Below are positions 1 through 27,308 of a stretch of 27,500 bases of DNA, piece by piece. The notes beneath the pieces are model-generated. The model was not told the origin of the DNA. It searched no databases and was given only the letters and a program-made list of their open reading frames with translations. Source of the stretch: Botryococcus braunii (Eukaryota; Chlorophyta; Trebouxiophyceae); assembly GCA_002005505.1 (NCBI GenBank), contig KV908499.1, positions 272,708 to 300,207 of the forward strand. Direction: 5' to 3'. Made by a program: the position numbers and the translations under genes. The first letter of the stretch is position 1. Each line of letters starts with the position of its first letter.

Positions 1-19
1 GTGTGTGCGCGCGCGCGTG

Positions 20-50
<31 letters not shown>

Positions 51-94
51 TGTGTGTGTGCGCGTGTGTGTGTGTGTGTGTGCGTGTGTGTGTG

Positions 95-168
<74 letters not shown>
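1..168. repeat. (GT)n microsatellite at the window edge
   Basis: The tract is almost pure alternating GT on the plus strand, with a few GC steps and one GG break near position 44. It gives uninterrupted Val-Cys or His-Thr reading frames that are artefacts of the repeat. It probably continues to the left of the window. It lies downstream of GDSL paralogue B in that gene's sense and could be inside a terminal intron. Confidence 0.97.
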
Positions 169-170
<2 letters not shown>

Positions 171-809
171 CGAGAGGTTTCTGTGCTTCCACAACATCTT
201 TAAGTTGTTAGCATCAACTACGAAGGTTTGCCAGAAAAGTTTTGTTGCCTGATGGGGCTTCCCCCGAAGTGCTGCATTGCAGACACAGAAGGTCTCAGTG
301 GAAACCAAGTCAAGTACTGGGATTTGTGTGGGTACCCCAAGGGTAGTAGACGGATCTCAATGAGGATTAGGGTTTAGGGTTTTGAGTAATGAGGATTTTA
401 GCATCAACACACCAGGATGGGTCATGCGTAACAGAAACAAGATTGTTTGAAGAAAAGGAGAGGTGCCACTATTGACTGTCCTCTTCGTCAAACACTCTTA
501 TTTCTGTTGAGTCAACTTAAGATGGACGAGAGGGACAAGAGAGAGACCAAGAGCATGAGAGAGATCAAAACGATGAGAGAGATAAGAGTTGCACAGGTTC
601 CTGTCAAACCAGGGGCAGGGGCTCTTTAAGAGGTGAGGCTCTCGCCCAGTCTTTTTTTTTTTTTTTTCTTTTTCTTTTTTAGGATTCAATAAAATAAAAA
701 ATAAAAAACAAATTGAAATAACGGCAGGTTATAGGAGGAAGGCTCCACCTCTCCGCAGGCTTTCCCAGAAAAGCAAGAAGAAAAGCAGGTTCTAGGAGGA
801 GGGTTCGAC
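169..809. other. Non-coding stretch 3' of GDSL paralogue B
   Basis: I see no confident gene here. It holds a short plant-type telomere-like motif (TTAGGGTTTAGGGTTTT at 367-383), a T-rich tract near 651-681, and a diverged direct duplication: 724-761 matches 785-822 at a 61-bp offset. The second copy contains the last codons and presumed splice donor of the paralogue B exon ending at 810. A weak coding-like segment on the minus strand at about 190-285 is listed separately. Confidence 0.7.
190..285 (-). pseudogene. Possible degenerate C-terminal GDSL block V segment
   Basis: Read on the minus strand, this stretch encodes a phrase ending KLFWQTFVVDANN after a VCN motif. GDSL esterases end with a pattern like C...P...FWD.FHPT.AAN, in which the Asp and His are catalytic. 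The spacing and the FW...F...AN letters agree, but the catalytic Asp would be Gln and the His would be Val. A phase-compatible acceptor (ACTGAG before ACC) precedes it, although the link to the exon ending at 810 is not proven. It may be a decayed last exon of paralogue B, or a coincidence. Confidence 0.2.
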
Positions 810-5645
<4,836 letters not shown>

Positions 5646-5981
5646 CAGCAGTTTTGTATTTCAAGCTATGCCTCGAGAATCTCTGTGCATGCTGTGGGAG
5701 ACTGTGCACCGAGGCGTGTCCCTCGGCCGATCGCGTCTGCAACCTTGCCACCACTACGGCAAGGACATGCATTCGTGAGGTCCCATAGCGTCATTTATTA
5801 AATTCTCTAAGCCCATAATGGCCTCCTGCGTTTGGGTCTCGCGGCATTGGAAACACGCCTTTCGTCCCCTTCTTCGAAAATGTTTTGGAAAAAGGGCTTC
5901 GAAGTCCAACGGACATTTGAAGCTGGAAACGTGTGTGTTAGAGGCCGGTACCAACGGGTCGTTACTACCTGCCACACCACT

Positions 5982-6006
5982 GGTGGGTCACCACTGGTGA
6001 CCCACC
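5982..6006. promoter_or_regulatory. Perfect 25-bp palindrome upstream of paralogue B
   Basis: The arms GGTGGGTCACCA (5982-5993) and TGGTGACCCACC (5995-6006) flank a single C. The centre is 349 bp upstream of the paralogue B start codon. A shorter version with the same core lies 335 bp upstream of paralogue A, which suggests a shared cis-element or a common duplicated promoter. Confidence 0.5.
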
Positions 6007-7193
6007 CGCGGGCTGTCCCCCACGTTGCTGACGACTCCTGGTTGGGCCTGTTGTAAGTACAGGCAGGGTAGCTTACCGGCGGAGGATCTGGGAATCTGTC
6101 CCTCAGTAATAGTTTTAATATTACAGGAAAGTATTACACTTTTTCTTATAATATGAGAATAATGTAACAGTCTCACACGTAATGTTGTACCTGAAAAGTA
6201 ATGCTGGGGAGAGTCCTTTCTTAGGGCAGCACGACCTCCTGAGTGAGTCATTACAATCAGCTAACTCATTGCTTCCAGCTTAGTCACTGCTATCAGCTTT
6301 TCCCCGAGCTTATCCTCACGGAACAAAAGTCAAGGGGAGGGTGGGGACGAGCACGTGGTGCAGGACCCCCAAAAGGAAAGCTGGTCTGTGCATTAGGTCC
6401 ACAGATGGCACAGACGATCAAGACGTGTGTCCCTACAGGGTCAGTATAACATCAGTGCAGGTCATGGGGTAGATCTGCTTTTCTATCACACGGCCCAGCA
6501 TTTTTCCTCTCAAAGGGACAAACCCCCCCCCCCCCAAATTGCCGTTCCGAGCAGAAAGATTGGTGGCGCTAATTGTAGCCTGATCTTTGATCCACCACAC
6601 ATTGCCCGCCAGTGCGACTACCACCAAGCATCTGCCTGATGTGTCCAGGATTTTCTCACCTTACAAAGAACTTTCAACCTCCTGCAACCTTCTTCATAAG
6701 CACAACAGCGCCCACAGAGCCTGATCTCTCAAGCTGCAAAGCATCAGCATGAATTACCACAGAGGTTGCTGAACAGCAGCATCAACAATCAGCCCTGCAA
6801 TTTGCCACGTGCTGCAGATGTTTTCCGCCTGTTGCAGCAGATTTGCCGCCATGCCGCCGAAAACTGGGGAAGAAAGCCAAGCGGCCCGATTGGCATACCT
6901 CAATGATGCTGTGGTGGGAAAGTCTGCATCTATACAGACCATGTAGTGCATCGTCCATATCATGGCATGTACCATCCATTACCATGAATGGTACAAGCAA
7001 CAGCTGTATGTACCAAATCCCGCCGCCTGATGAATCTAGACCAGTTATCCTTCAACAACTAGCAAGGCGGAGTTCTGCCTGTAGGCCGTGTCCAGGCTAT
7101 GTCTGTGGCCATGCCAGGCTGGGCTTAAGTGAACGTGTCGCCATCTGAGATCCTACTCCACTGACTCTGCTTGGCCCTCAGCAAGTGCTCCCC

Positions 7194-7212
7194 CGTCTCT
7201 CTCTCAATCTCT

Positions 7213-7264
<52 letters not shown>
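7194..7264. repeat. (CT)n microsatellite
   Basis: The tract is about 70 bp of CT with two early AAT interruptions on the plus strand. It lies in the spacer between the GDSL paralogues. Confidence 0.95.
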
Positions 7265-7268
<4 letters not shown>

Positions 7269-7420
7269 CTGGCCATTGTATGATGTACTCTAACTTGGCA
7301 ACTCTGCCTTGAGAACCTTGCACAGGATCTTGCGCACCTCAGAACACCTGTGGGCAGCAACGTTCATCTACTCCGGCTTGTCTGACCTACTCCAAATTGT
7401 GGTATCCTATCATGACTAGA

Positions 7421-7454
7421 CACAGTACCGAAGATGTCCATCTTCGGTACTGTG
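7421..7454. repeat. Perfect 16-bp inverted repeat with 2-bp centre
   Basis: CACAGTACCGAAGATG at 7421-7436 is followed by TC and then by its exact reverse complement at 7439-7454. It is unrelated to any simple-sequence tract. Possible origins are a transposable-element end, a protein-binding palindrome, or a template-switch event. Confidence 0.9.
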
Positions 7455-7495
7455 GGAGCTGTCCCATCTCATCAACCTCTGGCGGCAGAAACAAA

Positions 7496-7568
7496 AATGT
7501 TTCAAGCTACAAGTCACACCCGGTGAGCAGCCAGCTGGCAACCCACAGAGTCAGCAATAATGATAAAT
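7496..7568. repeat. Dispersed repeat, copy 2
   Basis: This is the diverged second copy of the segment at 4433-4508, sharing CACACCCG, GCAGCCAGCTGGC and AATGAT-containing ends in the same order. It lies about 40 bp to the right of the 34-bp palindrome. Confidence 0.55.
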
Positions 7569-7973
7569 GGCCCCGACACATGACAAGATATCCCTCCACT
7601 TCCTCTTGTGCAATGACGGAATGGTCCAAAGGCCCCCTAGAGAGTCTCTTCGACAAGACTGCATCAGCATGCAAGCCCCCAAATGATTCACACGAAAAGG
7701 CTGCGCTTGGAAGGCCACGGGCAGTTGTTGACGCGGCAGCAAGTCAGCATAGCGGGTCTGCTTGTCTTGCGCAGGGCGCATGGCAGCACCCCAGCACGAA
7801 ATGCTGCAGATTGGCGGCGGTGAGCGGTGAGCGGGCCAATAATGTTGGTGTAAAGGTCTCGTCCCTCCTCCCACATTTGGAGGTCTGCACGGCGGCACTC
7901 CTAGCCAGGAACAGGGTTGGGAAAGGCTGGTCATCTTTTTTTCCTTCTTCTTCGGTGGGATTGACACGCGAAG

Positions 7974-8223
7974 ACAGCTTACACGCCTTGCGGAATAATA
8001 CTTCTGCTTCACATTCCTTAAGATTTCCTCCATGTTGTCTGATGTACGGCATATTGTGTGCCTAATCCAATTATGGTGATCTTTACTTCAAACCCCATGT
8101 ATTCTTAATACAGCTACATGCCTTGAGGGATAGTACTCCTGCTTCACAATCCTCTAAGATTTCCTCCAACTTGTCTGATGTACTCCACACTGTGTGACCT
8201 ACTCCAAACTGAGTGATCTGCTC
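7974..8223. repeat. Diverged tandem duplication, ~137-bp period
   Basis: The segment beginning CAGCTTACACGCCTTG at about 7974 recurs beginning CAGCTACATGCCTTG at 8111. Both continue through CTGCTTCACA, AAGATTTCCTCCA and TTGTCTGATGTAC and a run of short TGTGTGACCTACTCC-like units. Related short units (TGATGTACTCTAAC, CTGACCTACTCCAAATTG) occur at 7280-7400. No protein is supported. Confidence 0.8.
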
Positions 8224-8566
8224 CAGACCCCATGCGTCAATGCAGAAATATAAGTAGCCATGCCCTTGTATCAATGTGTGTAGCCATCTCGGGATATAAT
8301 TAGAGCAGTCCGCTCCATTCAGGCGTTTGCCAGGCCACGAATTTGAGGCAGCATCCGCTCGGCAAGAACACCATGCCCTCTTCTTGTAAGGTGCACTTCG
8401 TCCCTGTGCATGGCCCCTCTCAGATTATCATACTTTGCATCTTGTGAGGTGCCTGTGGATACTGCTTTCCATTGGCTGCCCTCTGTGCCACGTCAGATGG
8501 CTCCTTCAGGAATCCACCTCATCAGGCATCTTGTATGGTTTGCCAAGTAGGTGCTTGCTGCAACAC

Positions 8567-9215
<649 letters not shown>

Positions 9216-9944
9216 CACTTCAAACATGCAGTCCAGAAGAATCTTGCTGGGCAGGATCATCCAGGAGGAAAGAATGCGTTTTGACAGAGCAGTCTTATCC
9301 AGACAGCCAATAGCAACACCGGTGCACAAACACTGACAACAGCAGCAACAATGACAGCAGTGACAACTCTGATCAACAACAACGACTGCACTGACAATAC
9401 AGAGCCCTCTGTACCACGGAACCCATGTGGCAGGATGCTGACCAATTGTGGATTACGACACATGGTTGTCAGGTTTGTCCATGTTTAGCTTAATGGTCCA
9501 ACGGACATAGATGCAGGCAACTGTGAAGCACTCAGCCTCGGCCCCCACTTTCCAACAGTCTCATCATATGCTTCCTCCCCCCTTTGGGTGCTTGTTGGAT
9601 ACAGATGCCCAAGGATGCCCCCGGGGGGGGGGGCGGTGTATGACCCACATACCCAGTGACTACAAGTATGTGTAGCACATACCATCATATCATGCCTGCC
9701 AGAGTTATATTGATCATGGTTCAAGCAGCCCATAGGACACATCTGTGAACCATTCATACACCCTAAGGCACTCCAAATATGCATATACTGGCCACGCACA
9801 GGCAATTCATACCACATGCTGTATATGCATCGCACATACCGCATATACATACATACCACAAATCGCCAAGTACCATACACCACATATATTCTCCAAGCCC
9901 ATCCCAGATGGTTTGCTGGTTGGGAAAGCAAGATTGAACACAAG

Positions 9945-9953
9945 TCTCTCTCT

Positions 9954-10036
<83 letters not shown>

Positions 10037-10075
10037 CCCCCCGCCTCTCTCTCCCTCCCTCCCTCCTCCTCCTAC
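9945..10075. repeat. (CT)n pyrimidine tract
   Basis: CT repeats with small breaks pass into CCCTCC-rich sequence. In the sense of GDSL paralogue A this lies 45 bp past the presumed exon 6 donor, so it is probably inside the last intron of that gene. Confidence 0.95.
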
Positions 10076-10119
10076 GCCTCCTGACACTCTCTCTTGGGCG
10101 CGTGGGCGTGGGGGCGCAC

Positions 10120-13858
<3,739 letters not shown>

Positions 13859-14485
13859 CCCATCGAACAATGACGCATTTACAGGTTTTCCTGAAAAATG
13901 CATTTAATTGCATGTAAAGGTTTCTAGATCGCAATCACTGCTCGCGCAGCGGCTCTGTCTATCGGTGCCCATGCGAACCTATCCAGAAAGGATTTAACAC
14001 GGGTCCCTACACTCCAAGTTTTTCTCGACCCAAAATGCTTAGGACTACATGAAATGCGATGCAGATGGGCTTGGAATGATTGTAAGCACATTTTGCGACA
14101 CGCGCTGCATCTGCTAAGACAAATTGAAAGTACGTCCGCGTCCCTCCACTGGGGTACAGCCTCTGCCGCACAGGACCGCCGGGCGGTCACCGCTGGTGAC
14201 TCACTGTTGTAAAGGGGGAAACCCTTCCAGTGCCGGACTGGCGGTCCGGGACTGCCGATCGTTCCAACGTGGAATCCAACTCCCAGGCCAGCGAATTCTG
14301 CGGGTAGAGTAATTGGCAATCCCTGATTGCAGTCGGAGTCTGGAAGTCTTGCGAAGAAAGATAGTCAGTTCTTCTGATTTGCCCTTGTCCCAGGAAGCCC
14401 CATTATCTGAATTTGTTCGTCATTCCAGTGGCACAGTGTTTTTGTAAGGGTGCTTAGTTCGCCCTCTGTCTTCCTGTTCGTCGGA
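13859..14485. promoter_or_regulatory. Divergent interval between GDSL paralogue A and LSm6
   Basis: About 630 bp separate the minus-strand paralogue A start from the plus-strand LSm6 start, so both promoters or 5' UTRs should lie here. It is free of microsatellites, unlike the flanking introns. I cannot point to a TATA box. A GTCACC/GGTGAC palindrome at 14186-14200 is listed separately. Confidence 0.5.
14186..14200. promoter_or_regulatory. GTCACC-GCT-GGTGAC palindrome upstream of paralogue A
   Basis: Six-base perfect arms flank a 3-bp centre; the wider match to the paralogue B element is GGTCACC-N-CTGGTGAC-Y-CAC. It is centred 335 bp upstream of the paralogue A start codon. The flanking TTACAACAG-like phrase (minus-strand sense) is also shared with the paralogue B upstream region. 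Confidence 0.45.
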
Positions 14486-16051
14486 ATGACTGATGGACCC
14501 CTTCCCCCACCTCCTCCTCCACCTGCTCCCATTGTTCCCCCTACAACACAGTCCAAAACGCCTGCAGACTTCTTGAAGTCCATTAAAGGAAAGCCCGTCG
14601 TGGTGAAGCTCAATAGCGGTGTAGACTACAGAGGTATGCTACCCTACCTGCTGTGCATATGACAGAAAAGAAGTAAATCCCTTTTCCAATGGATGTACTA
14701 GATTCACCCCAGATTTTAATAATGTTGGAGATGGCTTTGTTGTGGTGCGACTGTTAAGATCAGTGTTTTCGTACGTAGTCAGCCTGACTCTTCTGATGAT
14801 CAGTGGTTTTGTAGGTGACAGGCTGTTTAGAAAGCAGTACTTTTGGTCTAAGCGCGCCACCCCCAAATAGCAATGCATATGCGGATCCTTATGTGTGCAC
14901 TGTGTCTCGATTTTGAGTAATGTTTCCCACTCAATGTGCATGGGCTGTACAGGAATCTTGGCATGTTTAGATGGTTACATGAACATAGCTATGGAACAGA
15001 CCGAGGTGCGGCTTTCTCCTTGGAGGCCCATGCATAAGTTCCAACACTGGGCAAGCAACTCAAACATCTCCTTGGTGGACTACTTACCAAACCTGCAGAA
15101 TTTGCGATTATTCACAACCAAACCCCCTTGTTGTTAACTGGCTGGTAGAGCAGTGCCTTCTTTGGGCTGCGGTACCCTACTGGCCTGTCATATCATTGCC
15201 TTCCTGCTCAATCTGTTAGGACTGGGTTTTCTTAACAGGATTGTATGCGGGTGGGTTCTCCAGCAGAATTTTTCTCAATCCTTTTCAATGATGGTGGTGA
15301 CTGTCACAGCACCTCCAACAACCTAGATTGTGGTACATCTATGTTTCTCAAACCTGTTGGTACATTCTCATGTTTGTATGACAGGGTAAGGCTGTCTGTA
15401 GTGTGATGCATTTGGTGGGATCTGCCGAGAGAGATCCCTTATCATCTGTTGTGTTACTAGCTTGTGTGAACTGTCAATGGTTGATTGTTAAGAGCCTGTA
15501 GTTTCAATTGCTTTTGTTCTACTGATCTATAGCTTTGATTGAGGGGCCGTATCGTTTCTCGATGTATATATTGATGGATGCGGCCAATGGTTGGTTTGCG
15601 ATAGATCATGCGAGGTAGGTGTCTCACCACCTCTGACTATGAGTTCTCACTATGGCCTGTCAATGCACAGGAGTATGTTGGGGGCCAGCTGAAGAACAAG
15701 TATGGAGACGCCTTCATTCGAGGGAACAATGGTGCGTTCTCTCCTCTGTACGGTGTGTGGTACTGCATGCAGTGGCACCCCCGTTTGCACATTCATTGCT
15801 TGGCTGTGAACGGTGCACGACTTGAAATGGGTTAGTATGTGCTTGACAAAAGTCTGGGACTCATTGTGCGCTTTGTGTTGTGATAGATTCAGTGAGATGT
15901 GTGCAAATCAGGGAACTTTTAGTGAGCTGAGAAACTCATCCCATGTGGCCATGTGCAGTGCTGAAGAAAGCAACGGAGAACTGATGTAAATGTGCTTTGG
16001 GGGTCTTCAGTTCTGTACATAAGCACCGTCAAGCAAACAAAGGTGGTGTGA
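14486..16051 (+). CDS. LSM6: U6 snRNA-associated Sm-like protein LSm6
   Basis: This is one subunit of the LSm rings: LSm2-8 binds the U6 snRNA 3' end in the spliceosome, and LSm1-7 promotes decapping and 5'-3' mRNA decay. Four exons, 14486-14633, 14953-15005, 15671-15731 and 16011-16051, join in phases 1, 0 and 1 to a complete 100-residue protein ending TGA. The Sm1 motif is KPVVVKLNSGVDYRG then ILACLDGYMNIAMEQTE. The Sm2 motif is KNKYGDAFIRGNNVLYIS. All are near-identical to LSm6 of other eukaryotes. Human LSm6 is about 80 residues; this one carries an extra proline-rich N-terminus (residues 4-19). The donors of exons 2 and 3 are GTGCGG and GTGCGT. It is divergent from GDSL paralogue A and convergent with the HflX gene. 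It is the only gene here that I can close from start to stop. Confidence 0.96.
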
Positions 16052-17801
16052 GACACGGGCAAGGGCGTGAAGCCGGAGTCTTTTGAGGTCTTCATATGAA
16101 GAAGCTCTGGTTGTAACACTCCACTGCTGTGACGTTTTTCAGCATCGAGGCATGTTAGAAATATTTTTGTGAACCCATTACATGAGGCTGATTTACACCT
16201 CATGTCCCAAAAGGGGGATTTCAGTTGCCTGTTTGGTGCTCAGAATGCAATTCGTCCAAGATTCAACACGACTAATTTAATGAGCATTATGAAGGGAACC
16301 AAACAGACATTTCTGGCCATAGACCCGCAAGTGCTGATGTGTCACGGCTATGAAGCAAGTTTCTTTTGTTTCGCACTGTGACACAACAGAGACACACCAC
16401 AAGTCGTTGAGATGCACCATGAGCCGCTATCGGCAAGTCCAGGGTTGTGCATGTGTTGCCTTTGTGTAAAGCCCACGGGCTCTATTTTCCTCGATCAGTG
16501 TTGCCTTGCCTCAACTCCAGATGAAGCTAGGCTATGTCTCACCAGCATCTAGTTGCCAGGAACATGTGTTGTGCCCCCCCCCCCCCCCCCAAAAAAAAAA
16601 CAAGAAGAAAAAAAAAGATAATCCTAGGGTCTTGGCAGCCAGGAATGATATGTTCCGTAAACAGACCTAGGTAGACCATGCTTGGTGGCCTGCATGTCGG
16701 TCAAATTTATTTATAAAATCCCACCTGTTCTCTTAGTGAAAAGTACCGCATCAAGACTTTCTCTGCATGATGGGCCACTACTGTAGTCCTCCCGACGCTC
16801 CTACAAATGCAGCTTCATTATGAAGGCAATGGAAGATGACAGATGAAGCGAGGTCTTGAATTGAAGAAGAGAAGATGACGGTTGTTGACCTCACTGGCCA
16901 GGCAACTCAAAAGCCCCCTGCAATTACTAATATTAATCCAAGTGCCATGACTTGAATCACGAGGCGCACCAGGTACAACATATCAGTGAAGCACTGGTAT
17001 GTTCAACCAGATGCACTAGCCAACCTTGACATTTCCACCGTGCACCCCCTGCGCCCTGCCGGGAAAACAAAGTGAGCGTCTTACTAGCCCCAGCCAAGAG
17101 GTAGTCCTACTGAACGTTTGAAATGACGTGGCTGAGGTGGGACCCAAAGCAGGCATACACACTGCAACGCAGCACATGGCCGACTCATGACTGCGGGTAA
17201 AATGCAAGCGAAGTCCACAGTGGGGGAGCGAGATCTCCTACAGGTCCGTGAGAGGCTTCCTGATGTACACGAATGATTGTTACATATTGCCCGTCATGAT
17301 GCCTAGATGTGCTTGTCACCCAACTTACATATGAGACTCATCCACGCCCTATGGTCGCTCAACAAATTCCTCTGTCTACTGTACATGACCCCCCCAAAAA
17401 AAACCCAAATACCCCGTTGTTACCAATGTAAACCTAATCACGAGTTTGATTGAACAAGGACTCCGGAAAGCCAGTCATTCATCTTGCCACCACTTCAAGA
17501 GTTCATTGACGTTGCCACGTCCAACCTGTTCTTGCGATTGGAATCGTCCTTTCCCCTCCACCTTGCTCTCCAATCGACCTTTGCTCTGAGGGCCACATTT
17601 TTTCTGCCTCAATGCAGCTACGATGAAAGAGTCGTATCCTCATTCATTTTCGCGTTTTAAAATTGCAGGGGGCATGTGTTGCTATAGACTATGGGAACTG
17701 GATGCAAAAAAGTGAAAGCAGTGCCAGTCCTTGGATGATTGGTGGCACTGTATCTGAACTCGTGATTGGGGAAAAAACAAATTGTGTTCTGCTGTTCCTC
17801 G
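16052..17801. other. Convergent 3' interval between LSm6 and HflX
   Basis: About 1.75 kb contain no supported gene. A C run followed by an A-rich run (about 16567-16616) resembles an old retro-inserted poly(A) tail or a slippage product. A TGTAA, the polyadenylation signal used by many green algae, occurs at about 16111, 60 bp after the LSm6 stop. The rest looks unique and non-repetitive. Confidence 0.55.
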
Positions 17802-24367
<6,566 letters not shown>

Positions 24368-25883
24368 CTGCCATCATCCCGGCTCAAAACTCAAAAAGGA
24401 CATCTGCGCAAGGAGCCCAAGGTGAGACGAACATGACGTGCACAGTTGATCGTCAGCCTTTTTCCTATGGCAATGCACTCGTGGGAGGGGACCAGATTGA
24501 CCCTTCCCAGATGTCGCCTCTTGATAAGCTAAGGACTTTTTGGATTAGACATTGGTCATAACGGCTCCACACTTGACCTGATCTGATGAGCAGAGACTTT
24601 AATTCTGCAGTCTTTCCAGAGGAATCTTTCCCTGCCAACAGCACCATGCATTACCAGGTTTCCCCTGCAACCAACAAGACCTGTGATTTCCTTCCAAGCC
24701 TCTGAAGGCCGCAACCCTGACCCCTGTTTTGGCCAAAACACTTTGTCCTGCAGCAGGCAGGTCAAACCAGACCCAACACAACCTGCGACAAAACAGAAGC
24801 TGTGCAGCAGAAGCGAGCGTGTGGAAGTAAGGGTGATTGGCACCTCGGCCAAATGTCCTGCTCTCTCAGATCAGGTCTCCAAACAGTTTTTCCGCAATGG
24901 CTTTTGAAGCCACTCAGTACCGCAAATTGTAACATCATTGGGAGCCGGACCCCTTCTCACACGCCCTTCTGTGCCCCTACACCCCTCATCATTCTGCAAC
25001 ACATCACGCAACTTCACCTACAGCCCCTGTATACAACAGATAGAAACCTCATCCTACCTGAAAGGAAACCCTAACATGATCGTGTGCTCGATCCAAACAC
25101 CATATCCAGGGTAGGGATTGGAATGGCTGAAGTCCTTACGCCTGTACCACGGAAGTCCCAACATGAAGCCCGACCCTAAGCTTGGGGATTTCACCAAGAC
25201 TGAATCCTTGTCGTGCCAAAATAGTAGGACTGGGATCAGAAAGAACGCAGCAATCGTATCATCACCGTGCACTCTGACAACGGATATTGCAGTCGTCATC
25301 TCCCTCCTACTTCATGAGGCAACCAATCCCCGGCCTCGCAAATCAGATTTACGACCTCAACAAAGAATGAGGAACAGGTTTTGACGTTGACGTCCTGGCC
25401 GTCATTAGCGCTGGGGGCCCCCGATGTCAAGTATCCTCTGCTTACAACAGTAAGCTTGTTCAAATTCCCACCGGTCTGATATGGCCCAGACTCCTCTGGT
25501 AAGCACAAAATGGACTGAATAAAACCATATCCTGTGTACAGCCTCCGACAAGAGCAGACCATAAATGGGGGCGATTCAGAAGGACTAACTGACCCTCGCT
25601 TGTTCTGAGAAAGTCCGTATTAGGCTTTGACTACCCTGATGAAAAGCAACCACATCCACCTGCTAACTTACATTTATGTGGCATAAGCACCCTTAAGCAT
25701 GACAGTTACTGCATTGGTATCCCATAAGTCCGGAGTAACTAGCCATGCAGTCTCCTGCAGAACATATTCGTCCTGCGGTGCAAAACACAACCATCTCCAC
25801 TTTTTTGTGTTTCAATTTTCCAAGGCCCTCTTTCCGCTTGGCCCTCTCTCTTTATGCTACAATGCATTCAGGTTTAACCGTAC
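24368..25883. other. Probable first intron of HflX; no feature seen
   Basis: About 1.5 kb of unique-looking sequence has no simple repeats and no recognised protein motif. If the exon at 25884-26303 belongs to HflX, this is its first intron. Confidence 0.4.
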
Positions 25884-26303
25884 CGTGTCTGCCCGCAAAA
25901 CTTCTGCCAAAGTTGCCTCTTCCTCATCCCCGTCCTTCTTTGTGTTCAAAACTGCTGCTCCATTGCTGTACAGTTCCGGAAGTTGTCGAAGATCTTCTGG
26001 CATACTCCATGATGTCCAGCTGTCATCGTGTTCCCTGCTTTGAGCAGAGACCCTCCTGTGGTTATTGCGGGCCCAGCCTTCAAAAGACAGTCTTTGAAGA
26101 AGGACTTGATGCAGAAGTGGCCCGTTTGTAAGCCTGGAAATGTTTGTCCGGCCTTCAAGCCCCCGAGCAGTCCAAGAGGAAGGCTGTGCTAAGGATGATG
26201 TGCAGCTCTGCATGATGCATTGAGGATGCATTATAGGTTGGAGCAGAAGTGCGGCTGCCAGTGGATGGAGCTCTCCAGAAGGCTGCAGGTACAGCTGCAA
26301 CAT
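25884..26303 (-). CDS. Candidate HflX exon 1 with organelle transit peptide
   Basis: A 140-codon minus-strand open frame starts with MLQLYLQPSGELHPL. Its first ~80 residues are rich in Ser, Leu, Gln, Arg and Ala with few acidic residues, as in plastid or mitochondrial transit peptides. It ends DGDEEEATLAEVLRADT at an ACG/gtacgg donor in phase 0, which fits the phase-0 acceptor of the exon at 24367. The acidic tail then runs into EHAIDEELAGDTSGVPPERAF, a sensible N-terminal linker for HflX. There is no homology that I can recognise in the exon itself, so the join rests on position, phase and composition only. Confidence 0.42.
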
Positions 26304-27308
26304 GTGGCCGAGTTAGAAAGCCCTGATAAGTCCCACCTTTCTTGAAGAGCTTGAACAAATGTCGCTCTTAGAAGAAAGACCAACTTCACGCGACGCTCTT
26401 TCACTTTTAGCAGAACCCACCAGGACATAAGGATGGGCTTGTTTGCATGACATCAAAACAAACATAATAAGTGCCTGGCAGTGAGGTCGAGGTCCATCGA
26501 AAGAGACCCCTTAGTAAGGGAAAAAAACAGAACGGTATTGTCATGACACTCAAAGTGGCGCGTCGAAATGGCGACCGAACCTCCCAATGCGGTTTCATCC
26601 TTGGCATTTGAGGTTTGTTATGACAGGAACAAGAGCATATCTGTGGTAACACTCTCAAAGTTGTTTGTCCCCAGATGAGTCGGATGCTCTTGACAACGGC
26701 AACCTCTACCAAAAAGTTGCACAAAAAGGAAATAGAACGGCCAGCCCTTGAGAGGACCTGGCGAAGAAAACTGCCTGACTATAGGTCTGAAAGCAGCCAC
26801 ATGCAGAACCAGCACAAAGGTAAGGAAGCAGGAAAAGCACTATTTCGGAATCTTCAAACCACAATCTGAATTCATTTCAACTTATTCAGACTGTGGCTTG
26901 AAGGGTTGTAATAGTGTCTCGATCAGGCAGTTGTCACCTGCTATGTGTTTCGTGAATAGAGAGAAGCTAGCCCAGACCCCAGCGAAGCACAATTGCTTTA
27001 TTCCTCAGCTGTCCCGCTCTGCGCTGTTGGGCACAACTTGTTTCACAAGAGATATGTCTCATACTTACTTTATAGACGATCCCTGCCACGTAGGTCCGGG
27101 GTGCGAGCCATTACTAATGCCGAACAGGCAACGGATAGCTCCGAACTGTACAGCCTTTGTGGGCCCCCGAGTCTGGGCCCATGATTGGACATGTTCAATT
27201 GCTTCTGATATCTGGAACCTATCTGGTTTCCTAATTACACAATATTTGGCATATTATTATTAATGTGCTTCTCTGCGAAGTCTCATACCTAAGATATGTT
27301 TTAGAGCT
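26304..27308. other. Probable divergent intergenic interval
   Basis: I see no convincing exon, RNA gene or repeat array here. If the flanking calls are right, it separates the divergent starts of HflX and the plus-strand gene at 27309. Confidence 0.4.

Noticed and set aside
6754..6975. A minus-strand frame, possible small protein (FPTTASLRYANRAAW)
   Set aside because: It has no family match that I recognise. The opposite strand has an equally protein-like frame, so it is most likely a decayed transposable-element fragment.
13924..14319. A 131-residue minus-strand frame upstream of paralogue A
   Set aside because: No recognisable motif and no splice support. It covers the shared palindrome and is better read as promoter or 5' UTR.
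16567..16616. Poly(C)-poly(A) run as proof of a retrogene
   Set aside because: No coding sequence or target-site duplication is visible next to it; simple slippage explains it.
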